NCBI GenBank assembly: GCA_013399115.1
Contig: VXAA01005216.1
Location: 168,390-232,389, forward strand
DNA length: 64,000 nucleotides
Source: Anseranas semipalmata
Lineage: Eukaryota > Chordata > Aves > Anseriformes > Anseranatidae
Direction: 5' to 3'
The position numbers were made by a program, and so were the translations under genes. Of the stretch, positions 38,701 through 49,739 are shown piece by piece. Below the pieces are notes generated by a model, which searched no databases, was not told where the DNA came from, and worked only from the letters and a program-made list of their open reading frames with translations. The first letter of the stretch is position 1; the number at the start of each line of letters is the position of its first letter.

Positions 38701-39787
38701 TAAGGACGTTATTACCATACAGTACTAATTCTGTTCAGGCTGGTGATACCTAGTGTACATTGGCTATTATAGAGTTAGAGAAATTTATTAATATTCTACT
38801 TACAAACACACTAATAAAATTGCAGCTTGATTTCTGTTCTGAAAATGTGAAAGAATTTATTAAAGAAGAGTAGCAAATCTTTGCCCTCTTCAAGTTGAAT
38901 ATTTCAGAAAATATGGATTTAAGCCAATATCCTTATTTAGCCAGTGCTGTTATTAAATTGATCTTTAAGCAGCATGGAAATTACATAGGCAGTGTATATA
39001 CCCTATGGCAACAAGCACACAAGTACCATGTCTGACTGTGGTGGAATGTGCCATTCACCAGAAATAATAAATTCAAGTCACAGTAAGGATACCTGAGAAG
39101 ACATTTCCAAAAGGCCCATGAGGATTTAGCAAACCAAATTCCACAAATGATCCATAGAATTTATGCTGGGCCCTGAAATCTCTTTCAGATCAGGAAAACT
39201 ACTGAAATTTTACACTTTTGTAAAACTAACCTAAGAAGAATTCATTCATCTAACAGTTATTGCCAGTGAATTGGCCTGAAAACCACTAGAGGTTTGTTTG
39301 CAGAAATGTGAAGTCTTGACCAAATCTGTTACCACTCTGATAATCTTGTGAATGACATCTAAGGTTGGAAAAGCTCCAAGCAAGTATCTCTCATGCTCAC
39401 GCAAAGGTGTGCCGATTTTTGTGGTAGGCCTTCTCAGCATCTTCAGAAGATAGTGGTTAAACACTGGCTCAGGTGAGTACAGGCACAGAACTCCACCTGC
39501 AGTAGTAAGGAGATAAACAATTCACTTCCTGATACAGGATGTAGAAAGCTGATAATCTGATAAAAGTTTTATTTATATAGCTCTTGAGAATAGCTAATTG
39601 TGGTCTTTCTGAATTGTAATTTTTCTAGCCAGGAGAATTGGGCTTATAAGAATGAAATCCCTGTCATTGCCCAGTACTATTGAAGGCTAATTTGATAACT
39701 TTTTCTCCTTGTTGCTATCACCTATTTTCAAAGCCCAATTTCCTTTGGCAGATTGGGACTCAAATGGCAGTAGCTTCCTAAACATAC

Positions 39788-40150
39788 AGAATCACAGAAT
39801 CATTTAGGCTGGAAAAGACCTCCAAGATCATCCAGTCCGACCTATGACCTAACACTACCAAGTCCTCCACTAAACCATGTCACTAAGCTCTACATCTACA
39901 CGTTTTTTGAAGACCTCCAGGGATGGTGACTCCACCACTTCCCTGGGCAGCCTGTTCCAATGCCTCACAACCCTTTCAGTAAAGAAGTTTTTGCTAATAT
40001 CTAACCTAAACCTCCCCTGGCGCACCTTTAGCCCATTCCCCCTCGTCCTATCACCTGGCACGTGGGAGAAGAGACCAATCCCCACCTCACACATCCTCCT
40101 TTAAGGTACCTGTAGAGAGTGATAAGGTTACCCCTAAGCCTCCTCTTATC
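39788..40150 (-). mobile_element. CR1 LINE fragment, 3' end, minus orientation
   Basis: It begins at the reversed tail agaatcacagaatcattta, then reads ctggaaaagacctccaagat, gggcagcctgttccaatgcc and ccattccccctcgtcctatc, ending near cctcctcttatc. The 74-residue minus-strand reading at 39870-40094 is a fragment of the LINE ORF2 C-terminus ([20 protein letters not shown]). Confidence 0.93.
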
Positions 40151-41357
40151 TTTTTGGTAACCTAATTGCTCAGGAAACAGGCTTCCAAAGGTCCAAATCT
40201 ATGCTGATAAGCTAGTTTTTGCAGTGTGGGCACAGACTATAGTGCTGGTTCATGGTCAAAGGTGCTCAAGTCTACTGATAAGCAGTATACCAATGAAGGC
40301 AGCTTATTTGTTGTCTGAAAGTTTGGCCAAGGAGTCTACTGCAAACTGGTACTGAGGTGTCCCTGAAGGCGTGACCCTTGTGGTTAGAGTAGTAGATTCT
40401 GCTTTAAAACTCCTGGGTTCCTCCTCTTGAAAAGGCTTTGTATGTTGATACTTCAGGCAAATCATTCAGTTCCTCTTTCCTTCATCCATCCATCAGGAAA
40501 ATGGATGTCATACTGACATGCTTCGTGAGCTATTTTGAGAATAATGTAATGTCTATAAAGAATACTAAAATATTTTGAGAAAAGGTGTTAGACCTGCAGA
40601 GCATTGTTAAAATGTCCCATTCATAGGAATACGCACATTCTGGGAGATAATATGTTGCTCAGCTTGAAGAGCTTACAGGAATACAATGGAGCTATAAGGG
40701 GAAATTTCAGCACGGATAGGGAATCTTATACTGGGAACAGAAATAATGTGTTTTGCTAACTGATTACCGGCACACACCTTTTGCACGAACATCACTCATA
40801 TCCTATAAGCCTCTGAGATACGTAGTTTATGAAATCTTACAATTACACTGAGAACAGAGTATGTTGAGTTCATGCCTATAACTTAATTTTAATGCTAAAT
40901 TTTGAATTTATGGATCTAGATACTCTGTGAATACTATACATGATTTCAGTGTAGACAAAAAATACAATCTGACAGCAGATAATTACAAATACGTTCCGGC
41001 ATTCTACAGACTTTACCTTGATTACTTGACTATTGCATTCAGGTTTTTCTCACCTCATTATGAAAAAGAGAGGTAATAAAAATTAATAGAGGCACAGGGC
41101 AGGGGTTATTCTAACGACATAATTCAGGAAGTAGGAGCATTAGTCAGAAGAGAAGAATGTGAACTGAAACACACTAAATAATGAGAGATGCTTTGGAAAA
41201 AGTAAGAAGCGGTGTATACTAGTTGGTAGTTACACAAGCAGACCTTTGTCTTCGATAGGACATTCCATATTAAAATATAAAGCAGTTAATAAAATTAATA
41301 CTTCCTTTAGAATTATCAAGAACATTAGTTTCCTGTGGAACTGTAGGAGTATTTAAC

Positions 41358-41504
41358 AAAAAGAAAGAAAAAGAAAAAGAAAAAGAGAAAGAAGAAAAGA
41401 AAAAGAAAAAGAAAAAGAAAAAGAAAAAGAAAAAGAAAAAGAAAAAGAAAAAGAAAAAGAAAAAGAAAGAAAAAGAAAAAGAAAAAGAAAAAGAAGAAAA
41501 AGAG
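41358..41504 (+). repeat. (GAAAAA)n microsatellite, second array
   Basis: This tract of about 147 bases uses the same unit and strand as the array at 35.7 kb. It has a regular core at about 41395-41466 and gaaga interruptions at both sides. The minus-strand Phe-Ser/Phe-Leu-rich tail of the ORF at 41353-41865 is an artefact of it. Confidence 0.97.
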
Positions 41505-42236
41505 GCGATTGTTTAACAGGATTTTGACAGAGCTGGATGGCTAAGGCAAGCCAATAAGCTGATTTGGGAGGAATGTCTGACAAAAAACAAACAGGTACAA
41601 CCTGTCTGTTTCTAGATGCAGGCTGGAAACCAGAGCAGTAGGTTGCTGGGACAGCCTGCTGCTGAGAGAAATGCGAATGAGATGATAACTGTCTAGGTTT
41701 TATGGTGGGCCATGACGTGTTCCTGAACCCAACAGCTATCGTCTCAAGGCTCTGGCCATCAAGCACAGGCCTGGGCACCTGATCCAAACACTGGGACAGC
41801 TGTGGAGACACCAAGTGAGGTGAGCATGCGAAGGGAGGAGATGGGCCTGGGGGTCTGGAGCACATCTAGAGAAAACAAATATAAGGAGCTGGGAAAACTG
41901 GAAAAGCAAGAAATATGAGGAGCACTGGAAAAAGAGTTGATGGAAAGTCTTATAGATAAGGTAACAAGCAGGAAAGGGAGGTGTCTCAGGGAACACTTGG
42001 GAGGCAGGTGATGTTAAAGACTTTCAGGGACATGAAGACTTGAAGGAAAAGCTGCAGAGCCAAAATGAATGAGAAGTTTAAGGAATAATGGGGGTTATTT
42101 TGTGGTATGAGCAGGAAGTGTTGAGTATCTGAGAAAGCAAAAATTGACTCACACTCCAGCACCTCGATAGACCTTACTTCTCAGAAACAGAAAGGTAACA
42201 AATCTAAGCTTGTGTTCATAAGTTGTCTGTATCCTA

Positions 42237-42256
42237 AACAACAACAACAAAAAAAT
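42237..42256 (+). repeat. Short (CAA)n / A run
   Basis: Four CAA units run into seven A bases. Confidence 0.85.
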
Positions 42257-42649
42257 CTGTGTTCTGTCTTCCAAATCAGGTTAAAATTGAAAGTAAATCA
42301 TAATAATTTAAGTACACTAGATTATTGTAAGAGTTCTGCAGTTATACCTAAGCCATTATCAATGTCTGTAATATATTGTTCAAAAATAGTCAGCAACAGA
42401 AACAAAAACATGCTAAATTCAGTAGGGTATGGTCTGGCCATGAAGTGCTTGGAGTTCAAATTAAATGGTAATATCTCAAAAATATAGCTTATTTTGGTAC
42501 CTTAACATTAAAAATTTTAGAGACAATCTATAAGCATACAGACTGTAGTTCCATATTACCTTTCAAATCTTGAAACGTTATGTTTGATGGTCATAGTGTT
42601 GGTTCTGATTCTTTGTTTTGCAGCATGCTTGTGGCATGGCTCAGAGGGC

Positions 42650-42664
42650 TTTTTTTTTTTTTTT
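42650..42664 (+). repeat. Poly-T tract, 15 bases
   Basis: Uninterrupted T run within intronic sequence. Confidence 0.85.
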
Positions 42665-43756
42665 CTTCATATTTCCTAAGGAATAGCTATGTTTTTAGCC
42701 AAGAGTTTTTGAGTTCCAGTTACAAGGCCCTCTTTTTCTTCTGTTTCCAGCCAGAGCTATACTGTCTCCAGCTTCTAGGATCCTGTTTTAGTTGTATATA
42801 GACTGAAGCATTCATTGTTAACAAAATTTTGGAGAAGCAGGTGAATTCCAGAAGAGCAGTGTGCCTATTAATATAATTTCATAGGTTCTTCAAGCAGCCA
42901 AAATAATGAAGGTACATTTCCTACTAGTTTCTTTCTATCCCTACTGTAGTAATAAACATAGCATCCTCATAGTCTTCTCACACAGCATCTCCTACACCCA
43001 CTATATCCTTAACCACTGCACTCAAAATATCTCATTTTTTTCCCCAGATCACCTGGATTGCCACATTGTATTGTTCACTCCCTGCCTAGTTCCCAGTTCT
43101 CTCTCATGACTCTGGGTTTGGCTGGGTAAGAGGCAGTATCTGATGATGTTAGTTCTAAGATATATCCATGTGGATTTGCCAGCTGCCAGGCACACATTCA
43201 CTTACTAATTGGTCCCCGGCTCTTGGAATAAAAATTCCTGAAGGCACAAAAATGCCTGAAATTCAAGCATAAAAATACCTGAAGTCTGCTTCCCTTTCAG
43301 TGGGAACACTTCTTTGGACCCTCTCTAGATGTTGGTTTCCCTCAGCTTGACAGAACTTAGTAACTTTGAGACATTTATTTGTGTTAAATTCTGTCCACAT
43401 CAGTTGATCATTTTTAAAAATTGCCATGGAGCAGAATGATGTGCAGATGCCTAAAGAAGCTAGCATAGAAATGGTAAAATAAAAAGTGCAGAGAGATAAA
43501 AATAAGTATAGATTAGCCTCACATCAATACGGTTTAACATAATAGAAAGGTTAACTGGATACTCAGGTAACAAAGAATTAGAGGGTAGATAGTAGAATTC
43601 TGTAAACAGTTGCTTCATGAAGCTTAGGTCTTGTTATCCAGACTTGTTATCTTTCATTGACAAGCTTACAAGTTAGAATTATAACAGCAACTGTAATGAA
43701 TTATTTATTTTTTTATTTATTAAGTTCATGGGACTTAAAATCATGAGATCTTGATT

Positions 43757-44430
43757 TCATAGAATCATAGAATCATAGAATGGCCTGGGTTGAAAAGGAC
43801 CTTAAAGATCATCTAGTTTCAACCCCCCTGCTCTGGGCAGGGTTGCCAACTACTAGAGCAGGCTGCCCAGCGCCACATCCAGCCTGGCCTTGAATGCCTC
43901 CAGGGATGGGGCATCCACAACCTCTCTGGGCAACCTGTTCCAGTGCCTCACCACCCTCTGAGTGAAAAAATTCCTCCTAATATCCAACCTAAATCTCCCC
44001 TGTCTTAGTTTGAAACCATTCCCCCTTGTCCTATCACTATCAACGTGTGTGAACAGGCATTCCCCCTCCTGTTTATACGCTCCCTTCAAGTACTGGAAGG
44101 CCACAATGAGATCTCCCCGGAGCCTTCTCTTCTCCAAGCTAAACGAGCCCAGTTCCCTCAACCTTTCTTCATAGGAGAGGTGTTCCAGCCCTCTGATCAT
44201 CTTAGTGGCCCTCCTCTGGACGCGTTCCAAGAGCTCCACATCCTTCCTGTGCTGGGGGCCCCAGGCCTGCACGCAGTATTCCAGGTGGGGTCTCACCAGA
44301 GCAGAGTAGAGGGGGACAATCACCTCCCTCTCCCTGCTGGCCACCCCTTTTTTAATGCAGCCCAGGACATAGTTGGCCTTCCAGGCCGCAAGCGCGCACT
44401 GCCGGCTCATGTCCAGCTTCTCGTCCAGCA
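43757..44430 (-). mobile_element. CR1 LINE copy with open ORF2 C-terminus, minus orientation
   Basis: The reversed tail octamers (atagaatcatagaatcatag) lie at the left end, next to cctgggttgaaaaggacc. The minus-strand frame 43853-44455 stays open for about 190 LINE residues without a stop. It includes [38 protein letters not shown] and [19 protein letters not shown], which belong to the C-terminal part of CR1 ORF2 downstream of the reverse-transcriptase core. The 5' truncation is near 44430. The open frame suggests a fairly recent insertion, but the endonuclease and RT core are missing, so it cannot move on its own. Confidence 0.95.
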
Positions 44431-45029
44431 ATTTGAATTTGATTTGAAGTAGCAATGAGTAGGGTTCACATTAAGTGAATTAAAAGCTGTCGTTCAGATG
44501 GATGTGAAAATTAGGAAAGAATGAGGAAACGTTTAGCAGCACTTACCAAACATCTGTCCTTGCCCTTGTCTTGTTTGATAGCATTATGAATTTTCTGAAC
44601 AACAAAATGTAATATTAGCTGGCTGGGTTTCCAGTGACTGGCTAAGCTTTCCCAGTTGTTGCACAGAGATGTGAGGGTAGTAAATAGAGAGTAGGACAGA
44701 CTACAATCATGGGTAAATCTGAATAATTTGGTCAAAATTATCACATCCAACTAAATAAGTTTTAATACAGAAAAGTGCATTTGGGAATCAGAAACACAGA
44801 CTATACTTATAGAATGGGAGAATGTCTGTCCTGAAAAACAGTGATTCAGAAGATAACAGTAATCAGTAGAGAGAACAGCTTTTTTTATGAGATCTCATTG
44901 TCAAGCTGTGGCTTTGAGCCTTCTTTTTATCCATGGACATAGAAGAAGGAAGATATGCAGCAGACATATTGAAGCGATCATACAACTGTGAACACCCCTA
45001 ATAGGACCACTGTTAAAAGCCTGTGCTCT

Positions 45030-45345
45030 GTTCTGTGACTCAGACCTCCTGGAGAATGGAGCTACTGAAGGAAGTTCAAAGGAGGGGAACAAAATGGTCC
45101 CAGAGGCAATTAATTATCCAATCAACCATTGGGATATTAAGACTTGGAGGGACTAATCAGCTCAGAATATTAGAAAAAGGTTTAAGTAACTCAGTTACTA
45201 CCTATGGGTACTTGCACGTGAAAAAAAAAAAGTTTGAGAGCATGCAACAGGGAAGATTTCTCAATCATCTAGACAAACATCAGAAACTGAAATTAGACTA
45301 ATTTAATCTTGCGGTGGGGTGCAATTTTTGACACAAACCACAGCT
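45030..45345 (+). mobile_element. Possible very old CR1/L3-like LINE remnant
   Basis: The readings ELLKEVQRRGTKWSQ and, later, a stretch with gagagcatgcaacagggaag recall the ORF2 C-terminus of old CR1/L3 LINEs (compare [13 protein letters not shown] in the neighbouring copies). The remainder does not align by eye. It lies between two clear CR1 copies. Confidence 0.3.
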
Positions 45346-45919
45346 AAATAAAGAAAAAGCTTTTCAGAGGAAATATTGAGTCATTATTTTACTTGGAGTC
45401 TTCAAATTATGCCAGTGTATGTGTCTATGTGTAGCACATAAATCTAAATATACTGCACATATAAAATGTACAGAGATACATAATATTTACCAATGGATAT
45501 CACATGGACATATCTAGATATATCAGAGATAGGTAAAGATACAGCTGGAGAGCTTCCTTACTAATAACTAATAGCCTTACAACTAATATTGAAGACAAAG
45601 ATATACACCTGATATCTAAAATAATCCAAAACTGGGCATGAGCTAGAACAAAAATTAATATCTAGACTCCCCAGAATACACTGAATATTATTCAAATCAT
45701 TTAGATTTTGCTTCCATTTACATTATCTGCACAGTAGGTGAATATATGGATTTTCTTCTGGGAGGAAAGCAAGGAGGTTAGTGATTGGCTTTCCACTAAC
45801 AGGAAAAAAAGAAAAAGTCTATTTAACAAGTTGTTGTGAAAAAGTGTTTGAAGTCTGTCAAAGTCAAAGAAACATAATGAAGACTGAGAATTGTAATATC
45901 TCATTTTGATCCAGAGGAA

Positions 45920-46660
45920 ACCATGGACCAGTACAGGTTGGGAGCTGACCTGCTGGAAAGCAGCCCTGTGGAGAGGGACCTGGGAGTCCTGGTGGACAGC
46001 AGGTTATCCATGAGCCAGCAGTGTGCCCTTGTGGCCAAGAAGGTATCCAATGGTACCTTGGGGTGCATTAGGAGGAGTGTTGCCAGCAGGGCGAGGGACG
46101 TGATCCTCCCCCTCTGCTCAGCCCTGGTGAGGCCACACCTGGAATACTGTGTCTAGTTGTGGGCTCCCCGGTACAAGAGAGACATGGAGCTCCTGGAGCA
46201 GGTCCAGCAGAGGGCTACAAAGATGATGAGGGGACTGAAGCATCTCTCACACGAGGAGAGGCTGAGAGAGCTGGGCCTGTTCAGCTTGGAGAAGAGAAGG
46301 GTGAGAGGGGATCTTATAAATGTGTACAAATATCTGAAGGGAGGGTGTCAAGAGGATGGGGCCGGACTCTTTTCAGTGGTGCCCAGTGACAGGACAAGAG
46401 GCAACGGGCACAAACTGAAACACAGGAAGTTCCGGCTGAATATGAGGGGGCACTTCTTTACTGTGAGGGTGACAGAGCACTGGCACGGGCTGCCCAGAGA
46501 AGCTGTGGAGTCTCCTTCTTTGGAGATATTCATAACCCACCTGGATGCCATCCTGTGCAATGTGCTCTGGGTGGCCCTGCTTGGCAGGGGGGTTGGACCA
46601 GATGATCTCCAGAGGTCCCTTCCAACCCCAGCCATTCTGTGTGATTCTGTGATTCTGTGA
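45920..46660 (+). mobile_element. CR1 LINE copy, ORF2 C-terminus with one nonsense codon, plus orientation
   Basis: The plus-strand frame from 45923 encodes [20 protein letters not shown] and [14 protein letters not shown], then stops at a TAG (46154-46156). It continues in the same frame to about 46660 with [19 protein letters not shown] and [18 protein letters not shown]. The TAG stands where other copies have CAG (Gln), so a single C-to-T change explains it. The 3' tail gtgattctgtgattctgtg ends at 46660. The 5' end is truncated. Confidence 0.95.
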
Positions 46661-48811
46661 AACTTAAGTAGTATTGTGTACCAGACAAAGCTAACAGTTT
46701 CAGTTTTCCCTTTGCTAAGGATTGCACAAATGCTAAATCAATTTCCTTTTCAGAGTGATGGTAATTGCCTTTTGTCCCAAAGCACCATATCAGGCATTAT
46801 CCTCAGCATCTCTTCAGAGCTGAAAAGCTTGGAGAAGTTTAAAAAGGCAAACACAGAAAAATGTTATAAGTATAATATTTCTTAGACAAATTATGTCATA
46901 TAATGTACTAACTTCAGACTAACTTTAGTGTGCAAGTGGGAGAAATATCAGTTGTCTAATGAGGGAGAAATTTATCCCCTTTCAGAAAGTCAATACAAGC
47001 CTACAAACCACTGAAAACCAATCCTAAACTTATGGTTTAAGGAGATTTAAAGGGAGTAATGGCCCCATGCTATCCTTCTGCATGGAGTCAGAGTTTCATT
47101 GCCAGTGATCTGGTTCCATGCTATGGATTTGTGATAAGACTTAGTACAAGGTATTTCAGATATTTTTCATGGCAAAACATGTCCTGGTTTCTAGTCCTCC
47201 CTGGGTTGGATATTGGCTGGTGGTAGAGCAGTATCTGAGAAAAAAAATCTCTGTTGTATTTGAAACATTGATTTAGCCCTTCCTTTCCCAAAATTTAACA
47301 GGCATATCTAGAGACAGTGTGATACTGCTATGTGTATTTTATGATATCCAGAATCTCTTGAAAAAAATACTTAAAAGAGATAGAAAGTTTGGATCAGTCA
47401 AATGCTATTCCTCACTGTGCCACCACACTGCAGCCAGTATGGTCACTTCAAATTTTTGGCTTGTGGGAGACTGGTAGAAAACACATCAGAAAGCTTGGTT
47501 TATAGTAACAACATGTATCTTTCACCAGCTCATTTCAGGTTTATGAAAATTGTCTTTAGGCATTTAATATTTGTTTTAAACTTGCTTTGCCCATGCTCTT
47601 GATATTTCTATAGACATTCATTTAACCACACTGATGATAAAGAGCCTTAGAGCTATCAGGAAAATGTTTTAAACAGTCATTCTGAGGGCTATATATGATG
47701 GGACTTTCAAAATGTTTCTCTTCCAGTGTTTAGTCTTTACATATCTGGACACATGAATGTTCTATTCATTTAAAAACAGTTACTTGGAAATGCTCCTAAG
47801 GATTGAATCTTCTTTGTAGATTAATACCCTAATTTCTGAAGCATTATTGCATCTTGAGCAATGCTACTCAATGATAGCTTACATATCTCTCAGGATGCCC
47901 TGACATTATGTTATTTCAAAGGTATTGAGGGCTTCTAAGTAAACAAGTGAACAAACTGATGTCCTAGAAACCTGTGCTTTTAAAATTCTGAAGGTCCATG
48001 AAACGTTACACTCAAATTGTATGAACTCTACAGAACTTCAACCAAATCATTGGCTGAATACCAAAGGTAGATAAAAGTCAGGCTGGAAAAAAAAAAAAAA
48101 AAGTGTATTTTTAAAGTGAACGTAAATAACCCTTGGAAGAATGTTTTTTCTCTCTTATTTGAAACTTTTCAATTATGCTGCACCTGTTTTAACATAAGTA
48201 TGAGATTCACTCTGTGTTTGTGAGGCAAAGCTCTTGGTTTGTGTTGTACAGTAATTATTATCATTCTATCTCACTTTAAATATATATATATGAAACACAT
48301 TACTTAGGTTTTGAATTTTGTGCATGTTTCACTAAAAAAAAAAAAAAAAGAGAGAAGATAGTAAATTTATTGTGACTGCATTAAATTAAAACAAAAAATG
48401 TTCATACATACTTCCTTTTTCCAGAATTTATACTTTTCTCTACAGACAAAGAAACTCTGTTACTGTAGTAACTTTCCAATCCTGCTGGGTATTAGGTGCA
48501 TTCTGCTCCCACGTCATCTAATCAAATCTCAGGAAATCATGTGGCAGCTTTGACAGCCTCAGATACCCACTTTATGAGGTGTCTAGTGCCTTGTGGGATG
48601 CTGGCAGGTAGCAGGACACACTTCAGAGGAAGGAAAGTTTACAGAAGTTTGGGGTATATTGCTGTGTATTCCTGTGCAAGGAAAAAGGCTTTTTCTTGAA
48701 TAGTTCTGCAAGGAATGAGTATAGTCTGGTCCCTGTAGCCTGAATGTCACTTTTTAATGACTACAGGTGAGGTCTGTGCATGCAGAAATATATTGCAGTG
48801 AGTTGACTAGA
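46661..48811. other. Intronic sequence, unremarkable
   Basis: AT-rich, with two poly-A runs near 48.1 and 48.3 kb. No gene or transposon recognised. Confidence 0.6.
48087..48102 (+). repeat. Poly-A tract, 16 bases
   Basis: Uninterrupted A run; a similar one follows at about 48334-48349. No retroposon body is recognised in front of either. Confidence 0.85.
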
Positions 48812-49739
48812 TGTGGTGGGTTGACCTGGGACTGCAGCTAGACGCCCACCCAGCTGCTCACTTATTGCCCCTCCTCAACATGGCAGGGGAAGGAAACAGG
48901 ATGAAAAAGCTTGTGGGTTGAGATAAAGACGGGGAGATCCCTTACCAGTTACCATCACAGGCAAAACAGACTCCACTTGGGGAAAATTAATTTAAGTTAA
49001 TGCAGTTAAAATAGATTTGGATTGGGAGAAACAAAGACAAATTAAAACAATGCCATCCCTCCCATCCCCCTTTTTAACAAGCTCAACTTCTCTCCTTCAT
49101 TCCCAACTCTTCTGCCTCATCCCTGATGCATGGCACAGGTGGATGGGGAATGGGGTTGTGGTCAGTTCACAGTTTGCCTCTCCTACTCCTTCCTCCTCAC
49201 ACTTTCCCTCTGCTCCAGCATGGGTGCCCTCCTAGAGGCTGCAGTTCCTTCAGGATAAACCTGCTCCAGCATGGGCTCTCCACAAGCTGCAGTTTTCCTC
49301 AGGTAGCATTCACCTGCTGCGGTGTGGGGTCCTCTAGAGGCTACAGTGTGGATATCTGCTCCAGCCTGGTCCTCAGTGGGCTGCAGGGAAACGCCTGCTC
49401 TGCCTGATCCTCTCCCCGAGGCTGCAGGGTGCCTGGAGCACCTCCTCCTTCTCCTCTGACCTTTATGTTCACACTGCTGTTTCCACTCTTTTTCTCCCCC
49501 CTCCTCTGCCTATCTGGCATTTTTACCCTTTCTTAAATATGTTTTCACAGCTTTGCTGATGGGCTCAGCTGTGTCCTGCAGTGAATCTGTTGGAGCCAGC
49601 TAGAACTGGCTGTGTCTGGCACAGGATAGCTTCTGGTATCTTCTCATAGAGGCCACCCCTGCACCAACCCCTGGCTCATTGGAAAACAGTTTTATGTAGA
49701 ACTGATTGGGAAAACAATACTGTTTTTAGTATCACCACA
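48812..49739 (-). mobile_element. Solo LTR of a second avian endogenous-retrovirus type (sense on minus strand)
   Basis: The left edge tgtggtgggttgacctggg and the body (cttgtgggttgagataaag, then ctgctccagcatggg blocks, then gcctggagcacctcctcc) match a common avian LTR type that I recognise. Perfect inverted ends, tgtggtg at 48812 and caccaca at 49733-49739, set the limits at 928 bp. On the minus strand a TATTTAAG box (49532-49539) would be the core promoter. No retroviral coding sequence is attached, and no clean target-site duplication is visible. The right limit is less certain, since the familiar body ends near 49690. Confidence 0.75.
49210..49435. repeat. Degenerate tandem repeat inside the LTR, five units of about 40-53 bp
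   Basis: Units open with ctgctccagcatggg or a variant at 49210, 49261, 49314, 49356 and 49395. Most contain a gaggctgcag or ggctgcag segment. Internal repeats of this kind are typical of this avian LTR type; here the spacing has shortened towards the right (51, 53, 42, 39). Confidence 0.7.

Larger units (their letters stand above)
22632..39787. other. Long intronic stretch without recognised CR1 or LTR
   Basis: About 17 kb holds only simple repeats and one 29-bp duplication that I can name. No ORF above about 95 residues exists except one of simple-repeat or chance type. It may contain conserved non-coding elements, with the best candidate at 38010-38240. Confidence 0.55.
40151..43756. other. 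Intronic sequence between CR1 copies
   Basis: It contains the second (GAAAAA)n array and small T or CAA runs. The minus-strand ORF of 170 residues at 41353-41865 is half simple repeat, and its other half fits no family. Confidence 0.55.

Noticed and set aside
41353..41865. Minus-strand ORF of 170 residues with a hydrophobic C-terminus
   Set aside because: The hydrophobic Phe/Ser/Leu part is the reverse translation of the (GAAAAA)n array, and the N-terminal half fits no family.
44045..44452. Plus-strand ORF of 135 residues at 44 kb
   Set aside because: It is the antisense of the CR1 ORF2 segment on the minus strand.
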